A stretch of 64,000 bases of DNA from Myxococcales bacterium (GTDB lineage Bacteria > Myxococcota_A > Polyangia > Polyangiales > Ga0077539): the NCBI GenBank assembly GCA_013298625.1, contig JAAFIF010000003.1, forward strand, positions 124,001 through 188,000, read 5' to 3'. Below, in pieces: positions 1 to 9,562 of the stretch. The notes under the pieces are model-generated. The model made no database searches. It was not told the origin of the DNA and worked only from the letters and a program-made list of their open reading frames with translations. Position 1 is the first letter of the stretch. Each line of letters begins with the position of its first letter. The translations under genes were made by a program, and so were the position numbers.

Positions 1-1
1 G

Positions 2-1042
2 CGGCGCGAGGGCGGTGATTTCTACACTGTCGCGGTCAACCGCCAGAACGTCCGGCCCGGCACGACCTTCTATGATCCCAACGGCCACGTGCTCGTCGTC
101 ACCTCGGTCGAGCCCGACGGATCGGTGTTCATGATGGACGGTCACCCCGACGGATCGCTCACCAGCAAACGCTTCGGCGCGGCCTTCGTCGCGGGTACGT
201 ACGACCTCGGCGGCGGCTTCAAGAACTTCAGGCCCGTTCGCTTGGAGGGTCGCCAGGTCACCATCGCGCGCAACGCCGACTGCCCTGGATGGGACGCGGC
301 GCAGCAGTACACGCGCGCCAACTTCATCGTGAACGGCGAGGCCGTGGGCTACAGCGAATACGCTCGCTCGTTGCTCGCAGACCCCAACGCGCAGCAAGAC
401 CCTGTGCACGAGGTCCGCGCGCAAATCACCGCGCTCTGCGGCGACATCACCGACCGCGTCGACGCTGTGAACTACGCGATCACCAACAACCTGCACCAGC
501 GCTCGCACCCCAACGAGCTCCCGAGCAACATCTACGGAACGGACGGCGACTGGGAGACCTACTCGACGCCCTCGCGTGACGCGCGGCTCAAGGCCGCCTT
601 TCGCGAGCTCGCGCACACGATTCAAGTCACGCTGCGCAGGGACCCTTCGCAGCTCGAAGCCGTGCGCGCCGCGTGGCGCGAAGAAGTCGCGCGACCCGCG
701 TGCCAGTTTCAGTACACCAACTCGCGCGCGACGGTGGTCAGCCTCTCGTTCGAGACCGTGCTCGATCGCTTGTTCGCGCTGTCGTTCGACCCGTATCACT
801 GCCCCGAGCTGCGCTGGGGCGCCGCCGCGGGCTCGCCCGAGCTCGCGACGTGCCCGGACAACGAGCTCAAGCGCATCTGGTATGCGCGCGAGCTTCGCCT
901 GCGCAATCGCATCGACCGCGAGTACGGCGCGCCGACGCCGGTGACGTTCGGCCCCGATCGCCCCGAAAACGTGGACCCGCGCCAGTGGCTCACCAACCCG
1001 CCCCCCGCGGATCCTCCGCGCGACGCGGGCGCGCGACGCTGA
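2..1042 (+). CDS. Hypothetical protein, 5' end cut by window edge
   Basis: The reading frame is open from base 2, well before the first possible internal start (GTG at 89), and the upstream residues (REGGDFYTVAVNRQNV) join smoothly to it, so this is the C-terminal part of a longer gene. I do not recognise the family. The N-terminal visible part has alternating hydrophobic strands with two His-containing segments (NGHVLVVT and MDGHPDG), faintly like the His side of an NlpC/CHAP-type fold, but no catalytic Cys is visible in this fragment. The C-terminal end is Pro/Arg-rich. Its TGA directly abuts the stop codon of the convergent kbl gene, with no spacer and no visible terminator. Confidence 0.7.
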   Translation, partial: RREGGDFYTVAVNRQNVRPGTTFYDPNGHVLVVTSVEPDGSVFMMDGHPDGSLTSKRFGAAFVAGTYDLGGGFKNFRPVRLEGRQVTIARNADCPGWDAAQQYTRANFIVNGEAVGYSEYARSLLADPNAQQDPVHEVRAQITALCGDITDRVDAVNYAITNNLHQRSHPNELPSNIYGTDGDWETYSTPSRDARLKAAFRELAHTIQVTLRRDPSQLEAVRAAWREEVARPACQFQYTNSRATVVSLSFETVLDRLFALSFDPYHCPELRWGAAAGSPELATCPDNELKRIWYARELRLRNRIDREYGAPTPVTFGPDRPENVDPRQWLTNPPPADPPRDAGARR

Positions 1043-2248
1043 CTACTTCAGCAGCCCGCGCTTGTGGCCGACCTTCGTAAACGCCGCGATCGCGTGGTCC
1101 ACCTGCGCGGTCGTGTGCTGCGCGCTGAGCTGCACGCGGATCCGCGCCTCGCCCTTCGGCACCACCGGAAACGAGAACCCGATCACGTACACGCCCTCGT
1201 CGAGCAGGTCGTCGGCCATCTCGCTCGCCATCCTCGCGTCGCCGAGCATCACCGGCACGATCGGGTGGATCCCCGGCTTGATGTTGAACCCCGCCGCGCT
1301 CATCCCCGCGCGAAAACGCTCGGCGTTGTTCATCACTCGGTCGCGCAGCTCCGTGCTCTTCTCGATCAAGTCCAGCACCGCGACGGACGCCCCCAAGATC
1401 GCCGGCGCCAGCGCGTTGGAGAAGAGATACGGCCGCGACCGCTGGCGCAACAGCTCGATGATCTCTCTGCGCCCGGTGGTGAATCCGCCCGACGCGCCGC
1501 CGAGCGCCTTGCCCAGCGTGCTGGTCATCACGTCCACCCGGGACTGAACGCGAAAGTGCTCTGGCGTCCCGCGGCCCGTCGCGCCGATGAAGCCCGATGC
1601 GTGCGAGTCGTCCACCATCACCATCGCGTCGTACTTGTCCGCGAGGTCGCAGATCTGATCGAGCTTGGCCAGGTAGCCGTCCATCGAGAAGACGCCGTCT
1701 GTGGCGATCATCCGCAGCCGCTTTCCCTGCGTCGCCTTCAGCGCCGCTTCGAGCGCCTCGAGGTCGCCGTTGGGATACCGATGCCGCTCGGCCTTGCAGA
1801 GCCGAATCCCGTCGATGATCGACGCGTGGTTGAGCGCGTCCGAAATGATCGCGTCCTCTTCGCCCAAGACGGTCTCGAAGAGCCCTCCGTTGGCGTCGAA
1901 ACACGACCCGTACAGAATCGTGTCCTCGGTGCCGAGCCACTGAGAGATCCGCTGCTCGAGGGTCTTGTGTAGGTCCTGCGTCCCGCAGATGAACCGCACC
2001 GATGACAGCCCGAACCCGTGCGTCCGAATCGCCTCGTGCGCCGCTTCGATCACGGTCGGGTCCGACGACAGCCCGAGGTAATTATTGGCACAGAAATTCA
2101 AGACCTTGCGCCGCCCGCGGGCGGGCAGCTCGACCTCGATCCCCGAGGACTGCGGCGAGATGATCACCCGCTCGGCTTTGAACAGACCCGCGTCGCGGAT
2201 CTCGCCGAGCGTTGCGTTGTAGACGTCCCGAGACTTTCCGACTGCCAT
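1043..2248 (-). CDS. kbl: Glycine C-acetyltransferase (2-amino-3-ketobutyrate CoA ligase)
   Basis: PLP enzyme of the alpha-oxoamine synthase family that joins acetyl-CoA and glycine to 2-amino-3-ketobutyrate, acting in reverse in threonine breakdown; cytosolic. The 401 aa match the usual length of Kbl (about 398). Seen: FCANNYLGL near 52-60, the His pair region [12 protein letters not shown] near 136-147, VDDSHASGF near 212-220 (Asp/His contacting PLP) and the Schiff-base lysine K247 in [10 protein letters not shown]. The start is ATG. No threonine dehydrogenase (tdh) gene is adjacent, so the usual tdh-kbl operon is absent here. Divergent from the homocysteine methyltransferase/MTHFR gene with a 117-bp spacer. 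Confidence 0.95.
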   Translation of the reverse strand: MAVGKSRDVYNATLGEIRDAGLFKAERVIISPQSSGIEVELPARGRRKVLNFCANNYLGLSSDPTVIEAAHEAIRTHGFGLSSVRFICGTQDLHKTLEQRISQWLGTEDTILYGSCFDANGGLFETVLGEEDAIISDALNHASIIDGIRLCKAERHRYPNGDLEALEAALKATQGKRLRMIATDGVFSMDGYLAKLDQICDLADKYDAMVMVDDSHASGFIGATGRGTPEHFRVQSRVDVMTSTLGKALGGASGGFTTGRREIIELLRQRSRPYLFSNALAPAILGASVAVLDLIEKSTELRDRVMNNAERFRAGMSAAGFNIKPGIHPIVPVMLGDARMASEMADDLLDEGVYVIGFSFPVVPKGEARIRVQLSAQHTTAQVDHAIAAFTKVGHKRGLLK

Positions 2249-2365
2249 GGCGTGCGCTCCTGTGACGCAACCCCTACCCCGTCCGCCCCGCTCAGTGGAA
2301 GGGCCGCCGCAGCCTCGATCCCTTTGCGCGTCGCGTCGCAGAGGCGTATCAACGCGCCACTCGAC

Positions 2366-4255
2366 ATGACCGCTGGTTTTCTAGAGACCGTTCGCGACAC
2401 GCCCCTCGTCGCCGACGGCGCCATGGGCACGCAGCTCTACGCGAACGGCGTGCTCTTCACGACCAACTACGACGAGCTGTGCCTCTCTCGTCCCGAGCTC
2501 GTCAAGCGCATCCACGGCGAGTACCTCAAGTCCGGGGCGCAAATCATCGAGAGCAACACGTTCGGCGCGAACCGCTTTCGACTGCAGCGCTTCGGCTTCG
2601 CCGAGCGCGTGCGCGAGATCAACATCGCCGGGGTCTCGCTGGCGCATCAAGCGGTCAGCGAGGCCTCGCAGCGCGCGTTCGTCGCCGGCGCGATCGGCCC
2701 GACGGGGCTCAATTTGAAGAGCCTCCCGGCTGAAGAAAAGGACGCCATTCGCGCGGCGTTCGTCGAGCAAACCGAGGGGATGGTCGCCGGTCGACACAAG
2801 CCCGACGTGATCGCGATCGAGACCATGCGCCACCCGGACGAAGTGCAGCTCGCGATGAGCGCCGTTCGTTCGGTCACCGACCTGCCGCTGATGGTCATGG
2901 TCTCGTACGACGCGTTCGGGACGATGGCCGACGGGACCAGCCCCGAGCGCATGGCCGAGCTGCTGGCGCAGTGGGGCGCCGACGTGATCGGCGTCAACTG
3001 CGGCGACGGCCCTGCGGGCGTCTACGAAAACATCGACAAGATGCGGCACGTGGGGCTCCCGCTCGTCGCGATGCCCAACGCAGGGCTGCCGCGCAGGCTC
3101 GACGGGCGCATGGTCTACATGGCCACGCCCGAGTACTTCGGCGTCTACGCCAAGCGCTTGATCAAGCTCGGGGTCCGCGTCGTGGGCGGCTGCTGCGGGA
3201 CGACACCGGATCACATCCGCGAGCTCGTGGGCTCTGTGAAAATGCGGGCTGCGGCCGCGCAGACGAGCGAAGGCGAGGGGCCGTCGGACTCGATCGAGGG
3301 CGGCACGCCCGTGCCTCCGCCGGGCGTCGAGGTCGTCGCGCTCGCGCAGAAATCCCGGCTCGGATCGAAGCTCGGAAAGCGCTTCGTCACCAGCGTCGAG
3401 GTGAATCCTCCGTCGCACTTGTCGCTGACGCAGACGCTCGACCGGGTGCGAATGCTCAAGCGCTCGGGCATCGACGCGATCAACATCGCCGACGGGCCGC
3501 GGGCCAGCGCGCGCATGGGCAACCTCGCGATGGCCGTTCGCGTCGAGCAGAGCGTGGGGATCGAGACGATCCTGCACGTGTGCTGCCGCGATCGAAACAC
3601 CCTCGGCATGGTGGCGCACGTGCTCGGCGCGCACGAGCTCGGGATCCGCAACATGGTGGTGATCACTGGGGACCCGCCGAAGATGGGCGACTACCCAACG
3701 TGCACGCCCGTGTACGACATGGATTCAGTGGGCGCGCTTCGGATGATCCGCGGCTTCAACCACGGCCGCGACCCCGGTGGAAAAGCGTTTGGCGGCGCGA
3801 CGAGCTTTCTCCTCGCGACCGGCGCCGAGCCCGCGGCGATGGACTACGAGGGCGAGCTGGCCAAGCTGCGCCGCAAGGTTCAAGCGGGCGCCGAGCTGGT
3901 GATGACGCAGCCGGTGTACGAGCCGGCGGTGCTCGAGCGATTCCTCGACGACGTCGCGCCGCTCGGCGTCGCGGTGATGGTGGGCCTGTGCCCGCTGATC
4001 AGCTATCGCAACGCTGAGTTTCTGCACAACGAGGTCCCCGGAATGCAGATCCCCGAGGCGATTCGCGAGCGGATGCGCAAGGCAGGCACCGGCGAGCCCG
4101 CGCGTCGCGAGGGCGTTCGCGTCGCGAGAGAGATGCTCGAGGCGGTGCACAAGCGCGTCGCGGGCGCGTACATCATGCCGCAGCGCGAGTACTACGAGTC
4201 CGCGATCGAAGTGGTCGACGGGTACCTGTCCGACGAAGCGCTGCGCGGGGACTGA
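2366..4255 (+). CDS. Bifunctional homocysteine S-methyltransferase / 5,10-methylenetetrahydrofolate reductase
   Basis: 629 aa combining an N-terminal homocysteine S-methyltransferase (Zn type, about 1-300) and a C-terminal methylenetetrahydrofolate reductase (about 335-629), the arrangement of Bacillus YitJ. Seen: DGAMGTQL near 17-24; zinc ligands C212 in GVNCGDG and C276/C277 in [12 protein letters not shown]; in the reductase half [33 protein letters not shown] and MTQPVYEP. It would make 5-methyl-THF and use a methyl donor to make methionine. The open frame runs back to 2018 into the divergent kbl gene; ATG 2366 is chosen because [21 protein letters not shown] is the family's natural N-terminus. 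Confidence 0.93.
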   Translation: MTAGFLETVRDTPLVADGAMGTQLYANGVLFTTNYDELCLSRPELVKRIHGEYLKSGAQIIESNTFGANRFRLQRFGFAERVREINIAGVSLAHQAVSEASQRAFVAGAIGPTGLNLKSLPAEEKDAIRAAFVEQTEGMVAGRHKPDVIAIETMRHPDEVQLAMSAVRSVTDLPLMVMVSYDAFGTMADGTSPERMAELLAQWGADVIGVNCGDGPAGVYENIDKMRHVGLPLVAMPNAGLPRRLDGRMVYMATPEYFGVYAKRLIKLGVRVVGGCCGTTPDHIRELVGSVKMRAAAAQTSEGEGPSDSIEGGTPVPPPGVEVVALAQKSRLGSKLGKRFVTSVEVNPPSHLSLTQTLDRVRMLKRSGIDAINIADGPRASARMGNLAMAVRVEQSVGIETILHVCCRDRNTLGMVAHVLGAHELGIRNMVVITGDPPKMGDYPTCTPVYDMDSVGALRMIRGFNHGRDPGGKAFGGATSFLLATGAEPAAMDYEGELAKLRRKVQAGAELVMTQPVYEPAVLERFLDDVAPLGVAVMVGLCPLISYRNAEFLHNEVPGMQIPEAIRERMRKAGTGEPARREGVRVAREMLEAVHKRVAGAYIMPQREYYESAIEVVDGYLSDEALRGD

Positions 4256-4356
4256 GCGGCGCGACGAAGCAGAAAAGCAGGCGAGCGCGCCGCACAATAT
4301 CGGCCAAAACTCGCTTCGAGAGCGCGTCGAGCGCGCGCCGTACCTACAACTCACGG

Positions 4357-5727
4357 GTGATGAAGACACTCGTTGGCTCGCTGGTCCTCGGCGCGTGCGT
4401 CGCTGCTCTCTGTGGCTGTGCTCCCGGGGCGCCGTCGCGTTGCGATGTCCCGTCGGCGGTGATCATGCACAGCGGGACGATCTCGAGCAGCGAGCGCTGG
4501 ATCGCAGGTCACCACGTGGTCCCGAGCACGATCACGCTCGGGGACAACGTCGTGGTGACCATCGAGGGGTGCTCGGACATCAAGCTCGGCCCCGACGCCT
4601 CGATCCACGTGACCGGAACCAACTCGCAGCTCGTCGCAGAAGGCAGCCTGCCGCGCCCCGTTCACTTCTTGCGCAGCGGCGACGCCGCGTGGGGCAGGAT
4701 CCTCGCGCGCGGCGGCAGCGTGCGGCTCGCGCACACGACGCTCGAAGGGGGAGGCGGCACGACGCCCGCGATTTTGTCAGCGGATTTTCTGGGCGCGACG
4801 CTCGCTGCGCAGGGCACGGCCGAGTCGTTGCCGCAGTCGTTGCACGTCGACAACGTCTCCGTCATCAGCTCGACGGGCGTGGGCGTCGCGCTCGTCGCGA
4901 GCCGGTTCACCGCGGAGTCTACGCGGCTCACGGTGCGCTCGAGCGGGTCTCACCCGATGTACCTCGGCGCTGACGCGCTCAGCGAGCTTCCCGCTGGAGA
5001 GTACACGGGCAACGCGATCGACGAGATCTTGCTGCACGACGCGCAGGTCGCGGTGTACGGCAACGATCGCCCCATCGTGCGAGACACCGTCGCCCACGCG
5101 AGGGGCGTCCCGTACCGGGTGGGCATCAACGGGACGACCAACGCGATGATCCGCGTGGGCGATGGCCGCGAAGACGGCCCCGCGGCGGTGCTCTTCGAGA
5201 TCGAGCCTGGCGTCACGATGAAGTTCTCGCGCTCCGTCGCCAACAGCGGAATCCTCGTGCAAGGCCACATGGTGCGCGGCGTGTGGACGAGCCAGGGCGC
5301 CCTCCGCGCCGTGGGCAACTCGCGCACGGGCATCACGTTCACCTCGGCCGAGAGCGCGCCGATGGCGGGCGACTGGGTGGGGCTGTACTTCAAGAACGCG
5401 ATCGACCCGCGCACCCGCGTCGACTACGCGGTGATCGAATACGCGGGCAGCGACTGCGGCGCGCGCGGCGTGTGCGCCAGCAACGCAGGTGGCGACATCG
5501 ACGCCGACAGCGCGGTGGTCATCATGCTCGAGCCCATGCTCGCGCCCCCTGGACAGTTCGTCACGAACACCACCATTCGTCACAGCGCCAACGGCGGGGT
5601 GTACCGCTCGTGGCACGACACCGAAATTGATTTTACACCCACGAATTCATTCGAGTCCATCGCGGGCTGTCGCCAGAGCGGCGTCGCCCGCGCCATGGGC
5701 GGCTGCGCCTCGATGGGCTGCATGTGA
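4357..5727 (+). CDS. Lipoprotein with beta-helix-like repeats, unknown function
   Basis: 456 aa. It starts GTG-ATG (4357/4360), giving a signal peptide MKTLVGSLVLGACVAALCGC with a lipobox (ALCG-C). The mature protein is rich in Gly/Thr/Val and short turns (LGDNVVVTIEGCSDIKLG, GPAAVLFEIEPGVTMKFSRS, DYAVIEYAGSDCGARG), a pattern like right-handed parallel beta-helix surface lipoproteins common in myxobacteria. Function is not identifiable. It stands alone between the methyltransferase/MTHFR gene and a second lipoprotein, each separated by 60-100 bp. Confidence 0.8.
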   Translation: MMKTLVGSLVLGACVAALCGCAPGAPSRCDVPSAVIMHSGTISSSERWIAGHHVVPSTITLGDNVVVTIEGCSDIKLGPDASIHVTGTNSQLVAEGSLPRPVHFLRSGDAAWGRILARGGSVRLAHTTLEGGGGTTPAILSADFLGATLAAQGTAESLPQSLHVDNVSVISSTGVGVALVASRFTAESTRLTVRSSGSHPMYLGADALSELPAGEYTGNAIDEILLHDAQVAVYGNDRPIVRDTVAHARGVPYRVGINGTTNAMIRVGDGREDGPAAVLFEIEPGVTMKFSRSVANSGILVQGHMVRGVWTSQGALRAVGNSRTGITFTSAESAPMAGDWVGLYFKNAIDPRTRVDYAVIEYAGSDCGARGVCASNAGGDIDADSAVVIMLEPMLAPPGQFVTNTTIRHSANGGVYRSWHDTEIDFTPTNSFESIAGCRQSGVARAMGGCASMGCM

Positions 5728-5790
5728 GCTGAGAACCGTCTGGCGCCGAGTTGCCCGCAGCGCGCGCGGTTTGTTACACCGCTCGTCGTC

Positions 5791-6345
5791 GTGAACACCC
5801 GAAGCCTCTCTGCCCTCTGCCTCGTCTCTCTCTCTGCCCTCGCTGGCTGCGCGAGCGCTGGCCGCTACGGCTACGCCCGCGAGTACGTCTACCTCTCTGA
5901 AGAGCGCGCGTACGGCGATCGCGCGGACGAGAGCGCCGTCTACGACGAGGTGCGCCGCATGCCCGATCGCTACGGCGATCGCCTGCTCTCGTGGTGGGGC
6001 ATCGTGAGCGACGTCGAGACCGCCGCCAACGGCGCTGCGCGCGTCACGCTGCAGCTTCGCACGCACCAGGCGCGACACCTGTGCGAAGACGAGACGGACG
6101 CCTCGTGCAGGGTGACCATCAACGACCGCGACGGCGGCTCGTTCACTGCGGTGGTCACGCTGTCAGCCGACGATCAAGCAGGCGAAAACCGCGTCCAGCC
6201 CCTCTCGGTCATGCGCATCTACGGCACCGTCTTGCAGGGCGACTACAACCGCGAAGGCGGACCCATCCTGCGCGCGCAGTACTACCGCCACTGGCCGCGA
6301 GGTCAGTACGTGACGAGCAGCGCCGCGGGCGCGCTTAGGCGCTGA
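5791..6345 (+). CDS. Small lipoprotein, unknown function
   Basis: 184 aa from a GTG start; signal peptide NTRSLSALCLVSLSALAGC with lipobox LAGC. The mature part has a Tyr/Arg-rich segment, then a block of beta-strands (GIVSDVE...ARVTLQLRTHQARHLCED...CRVTIND) that could form an OB-like fold, and ends with a YYRHWPRGQYV segment. No family recognised. The last codons lie inside the first unit of a 27-bp tandem repeat, so the C-terminal ALRR and the stop codon are supplied by the repeat. Confidence 0.75.
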   Translation: MNTRSLSALCLVSLSALAGCASAGRYGYAREYVYLSEERAYGDRADESAVYDEVRRMPDRYGDRLLSWWGIVSDVETAANGAARVTLQLRTHQARHLCEDETDASCRVTINDRDGGSFTAVVTLSADDQAGENRVQPLSVMRIYGTVLQGDYNREGGPILRAQYYRHWPRGQYVTSSAAGALRR

Positions 6346-6409
6346 AGTCGCGAGGGCGCGCTTAGGCGCTGAAGTCGCGAGGGCGCGCTTAGGCGCTGAA
6401 GTCGCTAGG
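6329..6409. repeat. Three tandem 27-bp direct repeats spanning a stop codon
   Basis: Units at 6329-6355, 6356-6382 and 6383-6409. Units 1 and 2 are identical; unit 3 differs at one base (6406). The unit begins gcgcgcttaggcgctgaagt. Being a multiple of 3, each unit carries the same in-frame TGA, so the upstream lipoprotein would keep the same C-terminus if units were lost or gained. A degenerate partial fourth unit may follow. Confidence 0.93.
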
Positions 6410-6499
6410 GCGCTCGGGGGCTGAGCGGTTTGTCGCGAGCGCCGTTGATTCGGAGGCGTCGCGCTTGACCGCACACCCGTTTCACTGGGAAATTTGCGC

Positions 6500-7744
6500 A
6501 TGCCCTCGCACTTCTCGGGCGCGCTCCCGCGCTCGTCGCCCGCGCTCGCGCTCGTGTTGCTCGCTTGCAGCCCTCCAGCCGTGAGCAACGACGCGATGAA
6601 CAACGACGCGATGCTCGCGGCGGACGTCGTCGCGATGGACGCGGGCGAGGCGATGGACGCTGCGGTGATGGGCGGCGATGCGGCGAGCGACGGCGGGCGG
6701 TACACGTTTCCCGATGTGATTCCGTCGGTCGGTGACCCTGCGACGCTCGACCCGCGCGCGAAGGGGCCGTTTCGCACGGGATATCGCCTGCTCTCGGTCA
6801 CGTACACGCCGCCCGGAGCGAGCGCCCCGCGCACGATCCCCGTGCACGTCTGGTATCCGACGTGGGCGCTCAGCGGGCCGTCGGTGACCTACCTGCGCAT
6901 CGTGATGGACCGCGAGTCCTTTCGCGACGCGCCGCCGGCGCCGCCCGCGCACATGGGCGGCTACCCCGTGCACGTCTTCTCCCACGGCGACCGCGGCTTC
7001 GGCGGAACGACCGCGTTTCTCTCGCGCTATTTCGCCTCGCACGGCTGGATCACCGTCGCGCCCGAGCACGTCGGCAACACCCTCGGCGACACGCCCAACC
7101 CACGCCCGTACGCGCTCTATCACCTGCGCTCTCGCGACGTGACCGCCGCGCTCGACGCGATCGAACGCCTGCCCATGACCGACCCGCTGCGGCAGCTCGG
7201 CGCCATCGTCACCCGCCGCGCCGTGCTCTCGGGGCACTCGTTTGGGACGCACACCGTATGGACCACCGCGGGCGCCTCGTTCGACGTCGAGCGCATTCGC
7301 CCCAATTGCACCGCGGCCAACGCGTGCACGGCCGAAGACCTGGCAGCCTTCGCGATTTCCTATCGAGACCCGCGTGTCGTCGCGGGCATCCCCATGGCAG
7401 GCTCGATCAATCGGTCGCTCTTCGGACCGATGGGCCACTCGTCTGTGAGCAATTTTCCAATGCTCGCGATGAGCGGAAGCGCAGACCCCGTCGGCGCCGA
7501 TGGACAGTTCGACTCCACGGCTCCGATGCCCCTCTCGTGGATCGACATCCGCGGCGCGTGCCACCAGTTCTTCGCCCTCGGCGGCTGCGCAGAGATCCCC
7601 GACGCCGACCAAGATCGCATCGTCAGCGCCTGGGCCCTCGCCTTCTCGCGCAGGCACGTCCTCGACGAACGCTCGATGCTCGTACAATCCGTGATCGACG
7701 GCTCGATGCCGGTCTCTGATCGCGTCACCCTCCGAACGAGATAG
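6500..7744 (+). CDS. Alpha/beta hydrolase lipoprotein, platelet-activating-factor acetylhydrolase-like
   Basis: 414 aa with lipobox LLAC near residue 23 and a 40-residue Asp/Ala/Met-rich linker. The mature part has an alpha/beta-hydrolase core: VHVFSHGDRGFGGT near 157-170 (oxyanion region), nucleophile elbow GHSFGT at 245-250 (Ser247), and a late SGSADPVGAD acid region plus a His in GACHQFF. The order resembles PAF acetylhydrolase/dienelactone-hydrolase-type esterases. ATG 6500 is preferred to the TTG two codons upstream. It is followed after 6 bp by the DUF1592-family gene, suggesting the first gene of a four-gene operon of exported proteins. Confidence 0.85.
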   Translation: MPSHFSGALPRSSPALALVLLACSPPAVSNDAMNNDAMLAADVVAMDAGEAMDAAVMGGDAASDGGRYTFPDVIPSVGDPATLDPRAKGPFRTGYRLLSVTYTPPGASAPRTIPVHVWYPTWALSGPSVTYLRIVMDRESFRDAPPAPPAHMGGYPVHVFSHGDRGFGGTTAFLSRYFASHGWITVAPEHVGNTLGDTPNPRPYALYHLRSRDVTAALDAIERLPMTDPLRQLGAIVTRRAVLSGHSFGTHTVWTTAGASFDVERIRPNCTAANACTAEDLAAFAISYRDPRVVAGIPMAGSINRSLFGPMGHSSVSNFPMLAMSGSADPVGADGQFDSTAPMPLSWIDIRGACHQFFALGGCAEIPDADQDRIVSAWALAFSRRHVLDERSMLVQSVIDGSMPVSDRVTLRTR

Positions 7745-7750
7745 CCATCC

Positions 7751-9562
7751 ATGCGTCGCGCAATACACGCACCCGTTTTCATGTTCGCGCTCGCGGCGTG
7801 CTCTCCTCGCCCGATGCCCGACGCCTCCGTCGCCGACGCTGGGCCCGACGCCATCGACGACGTCGGCCCCGACGCGGTCAGCAGACCGGACGCGAACCCG
7901 CCGCGGCCCACCACCGCGTACGTGCCCAACGAGCCGCGCCTGCGCAGGCTCACGCAGCGGCAGTACACCAACACCGTGCGAGACATCCTCGGCGAGAGCC
8001 TGGTGGTGACTCGCTCGCTCGAACCCGACGTTCGCGCCGAAGGGTCGACCAGCATCGGCGGGACCAACAGCACGATTTCGCAGCGCGGGACCGAGCAGTT
8101 TCAAGACTCCGCCTACGACATCGCGCAGCAGGTCCTTCGCAGCGCCGAGCGCCGAGCGATGGTGCTCTCGTGCACGCCCGCCGCGGTGCGTGACGACGCG
8201 TGCGCAGAGAGCTTTCTGCGCGCGTACGGAAAGCGCCTGTGGCGACGCCCGCTCAGCGACAGCGAGCTCGCCACGCTGGTCACGATTTCGGGCCGCGCCG
8301 CTGATGCGCTGACCGACTTTCACCGCGGCCTCGAGTTCGGCCTCGCGGGGCTCTTGCAAGCGCCCGAGTTTCTCTTTCGCGCCGAGATCGGCACGATGCG
8401 CGGCGCCGAGCGTCGCTTCGAGCGCTTCGAGCTCGCCTCGCGCCTCGCCTACTTTCTCTGGAACGGCCCCCCCGACGACGCCCTGCTCTCGGCCGCCGAG
8501 AACAACCAGCTCGAAGACAGCGCGATGCTCGGCGCGCAGATCGATCGCATGCTCGCCTCGCCGAAGGCGCGCCGCGGCCTCGAGGCGTTCTTCACCGACT
8601 GGCTCCGCCTCGACGAGCTCGACTTCATCTCGCGCGACGCGACGCTCTACCCCGCGTTCGGCGCGGACTTCGGCCCGTCGGCGCGCGAAGAGGTCCTGCG
8701 CACGCTCGACTGGATCGCGCTCGACCGCGACGCGGATTTTCGCGACGCCCTCACGACGCGAGAGACCTTCGTCAACCGACGGCTCGCGTCGATCTACGGA
8801 GTGACCTTCCCCGTGCGCGGCGCGCCCGTCACGCAGTTCGAGCGCGTGGAGTTTCCTGCGTCGCAGCCGCGGCGAGGCATCCTCGGGATGGCCGCGTTTC
8901 TCGCGCTCGAAGCGCACCCGACGTCCACGTCCCCCACGCTGCGCGGCAAGTTCGTCCGAGAGATCCTCCTCTGCCAGACGATGCCCGCGCCCCCGGTGGG
9001 CGTAAACACCGCCGTCCCCGAGCCCTCGGCGACCGCGCGCACCCTGCGCGATCGACTGCAAGTGCACCAAGAAGTGCCCTCGTGCCGCGGCTGCCATCTG
9101 CTCATGGACAACATCGGCCTCGGCTTCGAAAACTTCGACGCCCTCGGCCGCTATCGCACCATCGAGAACGGCGTCCTCATCGACGCGAGCGGCACGCTCG
9201 ACGTGCTTCCCTTCGCCAACGCTGCAGAGCTCGCCAACACGCTGCGCGACGACCCTGCCTTTCCTCGCTGCATGGTCAACAGGCTCTACCGTCACGCGTG
9301 GGGCTTTCACGAAGAAGAGCCGCAGCGCGAAGAGGTCGAGCGGCTGCTCACGTCGTTCTCGACCAGCGGGTTCAAGCTCAAGGGGCTCTTGCGAACGATC
9401 GCGATCGGCGAGGCGTTTCGCAGGGCTTCTGTCATCGAGATCCCGCCGCTCCCGCCGTTGCCCGACGCCGGCGCCCCTGCCGATTCGAGCAGCGACGCGC
9501 GCGCTGACGTCACCACGGACGCGAGCGCGGGCACCGACGCAACCACGGAGGCCGACCGATGA
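7751..9562 (+). CDS. DUF1587-DUF1595-DUF1592-DUF1588-DUF1585 lipoprotein (planctomycete-cytochrome-like)
   Basis: 603 aa. Signal/lipobox ALAAC near residue 17 and an Asp/Pro linker, then the five domains that occur together in Planctomycetes and Myxococcota: DUF1587 (RRLTQRQYTNTVRDILG, 65-81), DUF1595 (FLRAYGKRLWRRPLSDSE, 155-172), DUF1592 (about 190-330), DUF1588 (about 370-470) and DUF1585 (about 475-555). A CRGCH motif at 445-449 fits a CXXCH covalent heme site in the DUF1588 part. Biochemical function of the family is unknown. The Asp/Ala-rich tail overlaps the DUF1552 gene by 4 nt (ATGA), the usual partner gene. Confidence 0.9.
   Translation: MRRAIHAPVFMFALAACSPRPMPDASVADAGPDAIDDVGPDAVSRPDANPPRPTTAYVPNEPRLRRLTQRQYTNTVRDILGESLVVTRSLEPDVRAEGSTSIGGTNSTISQRGTEQFQDSAYDIAQQVLRSAERRAMVLSCTPAAVRDDACAESFLRAYGKRLWRRPLSDSELATLVTISGRAADALTDFHRGLEFGLAGLLQAPEFLFRAEIGTMRGAERRFERFELASRLAYFLWNGPPDDALLSAAENNQLEDSAMLGAQIDRMLASPKARRGLEAFFTDWLRLDELDFISRDATLYPAFGADFGPSAREEVLRTLDWIALDRDADFRDALTTRETFVNRRLASIYGVTFPVRGAPVTQFERVEFPASQPRRGILGMAAFLALEAHPTSTSPTLRGKFVREILLCQTMPAPPVGVNTAVPEPSATARTLRDRLQVHQEVPSCRGCHLLMDNIGLGFENFDALGRYRTIENGVLIDASGTLDVLPFANAAELANTLRDDPAFPRCMVNRLYRHAWGFHEEEPQREEVERLLTSFSTSGFKLKGLLRTIAIGEAFRRASVIEIPPLPPLPDAGAPADSSSDARADVTTDASAGTDATTEADR

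Noticed and set aside
2018-2365. Upstream extension of the methyltransferase/MTHFR frame
   Set aside because: Overlaps the kbl N-terminus antisense and gives non-conserved Arg/Asp-rich residues; ATG 2366 fits the family.
2249-2365. SAM or cobalamin riboswitch upstream of the methionine-related gene
   Set aside because: I looked for the conserved core and paired stems and saw none in this 117-bp spacer.
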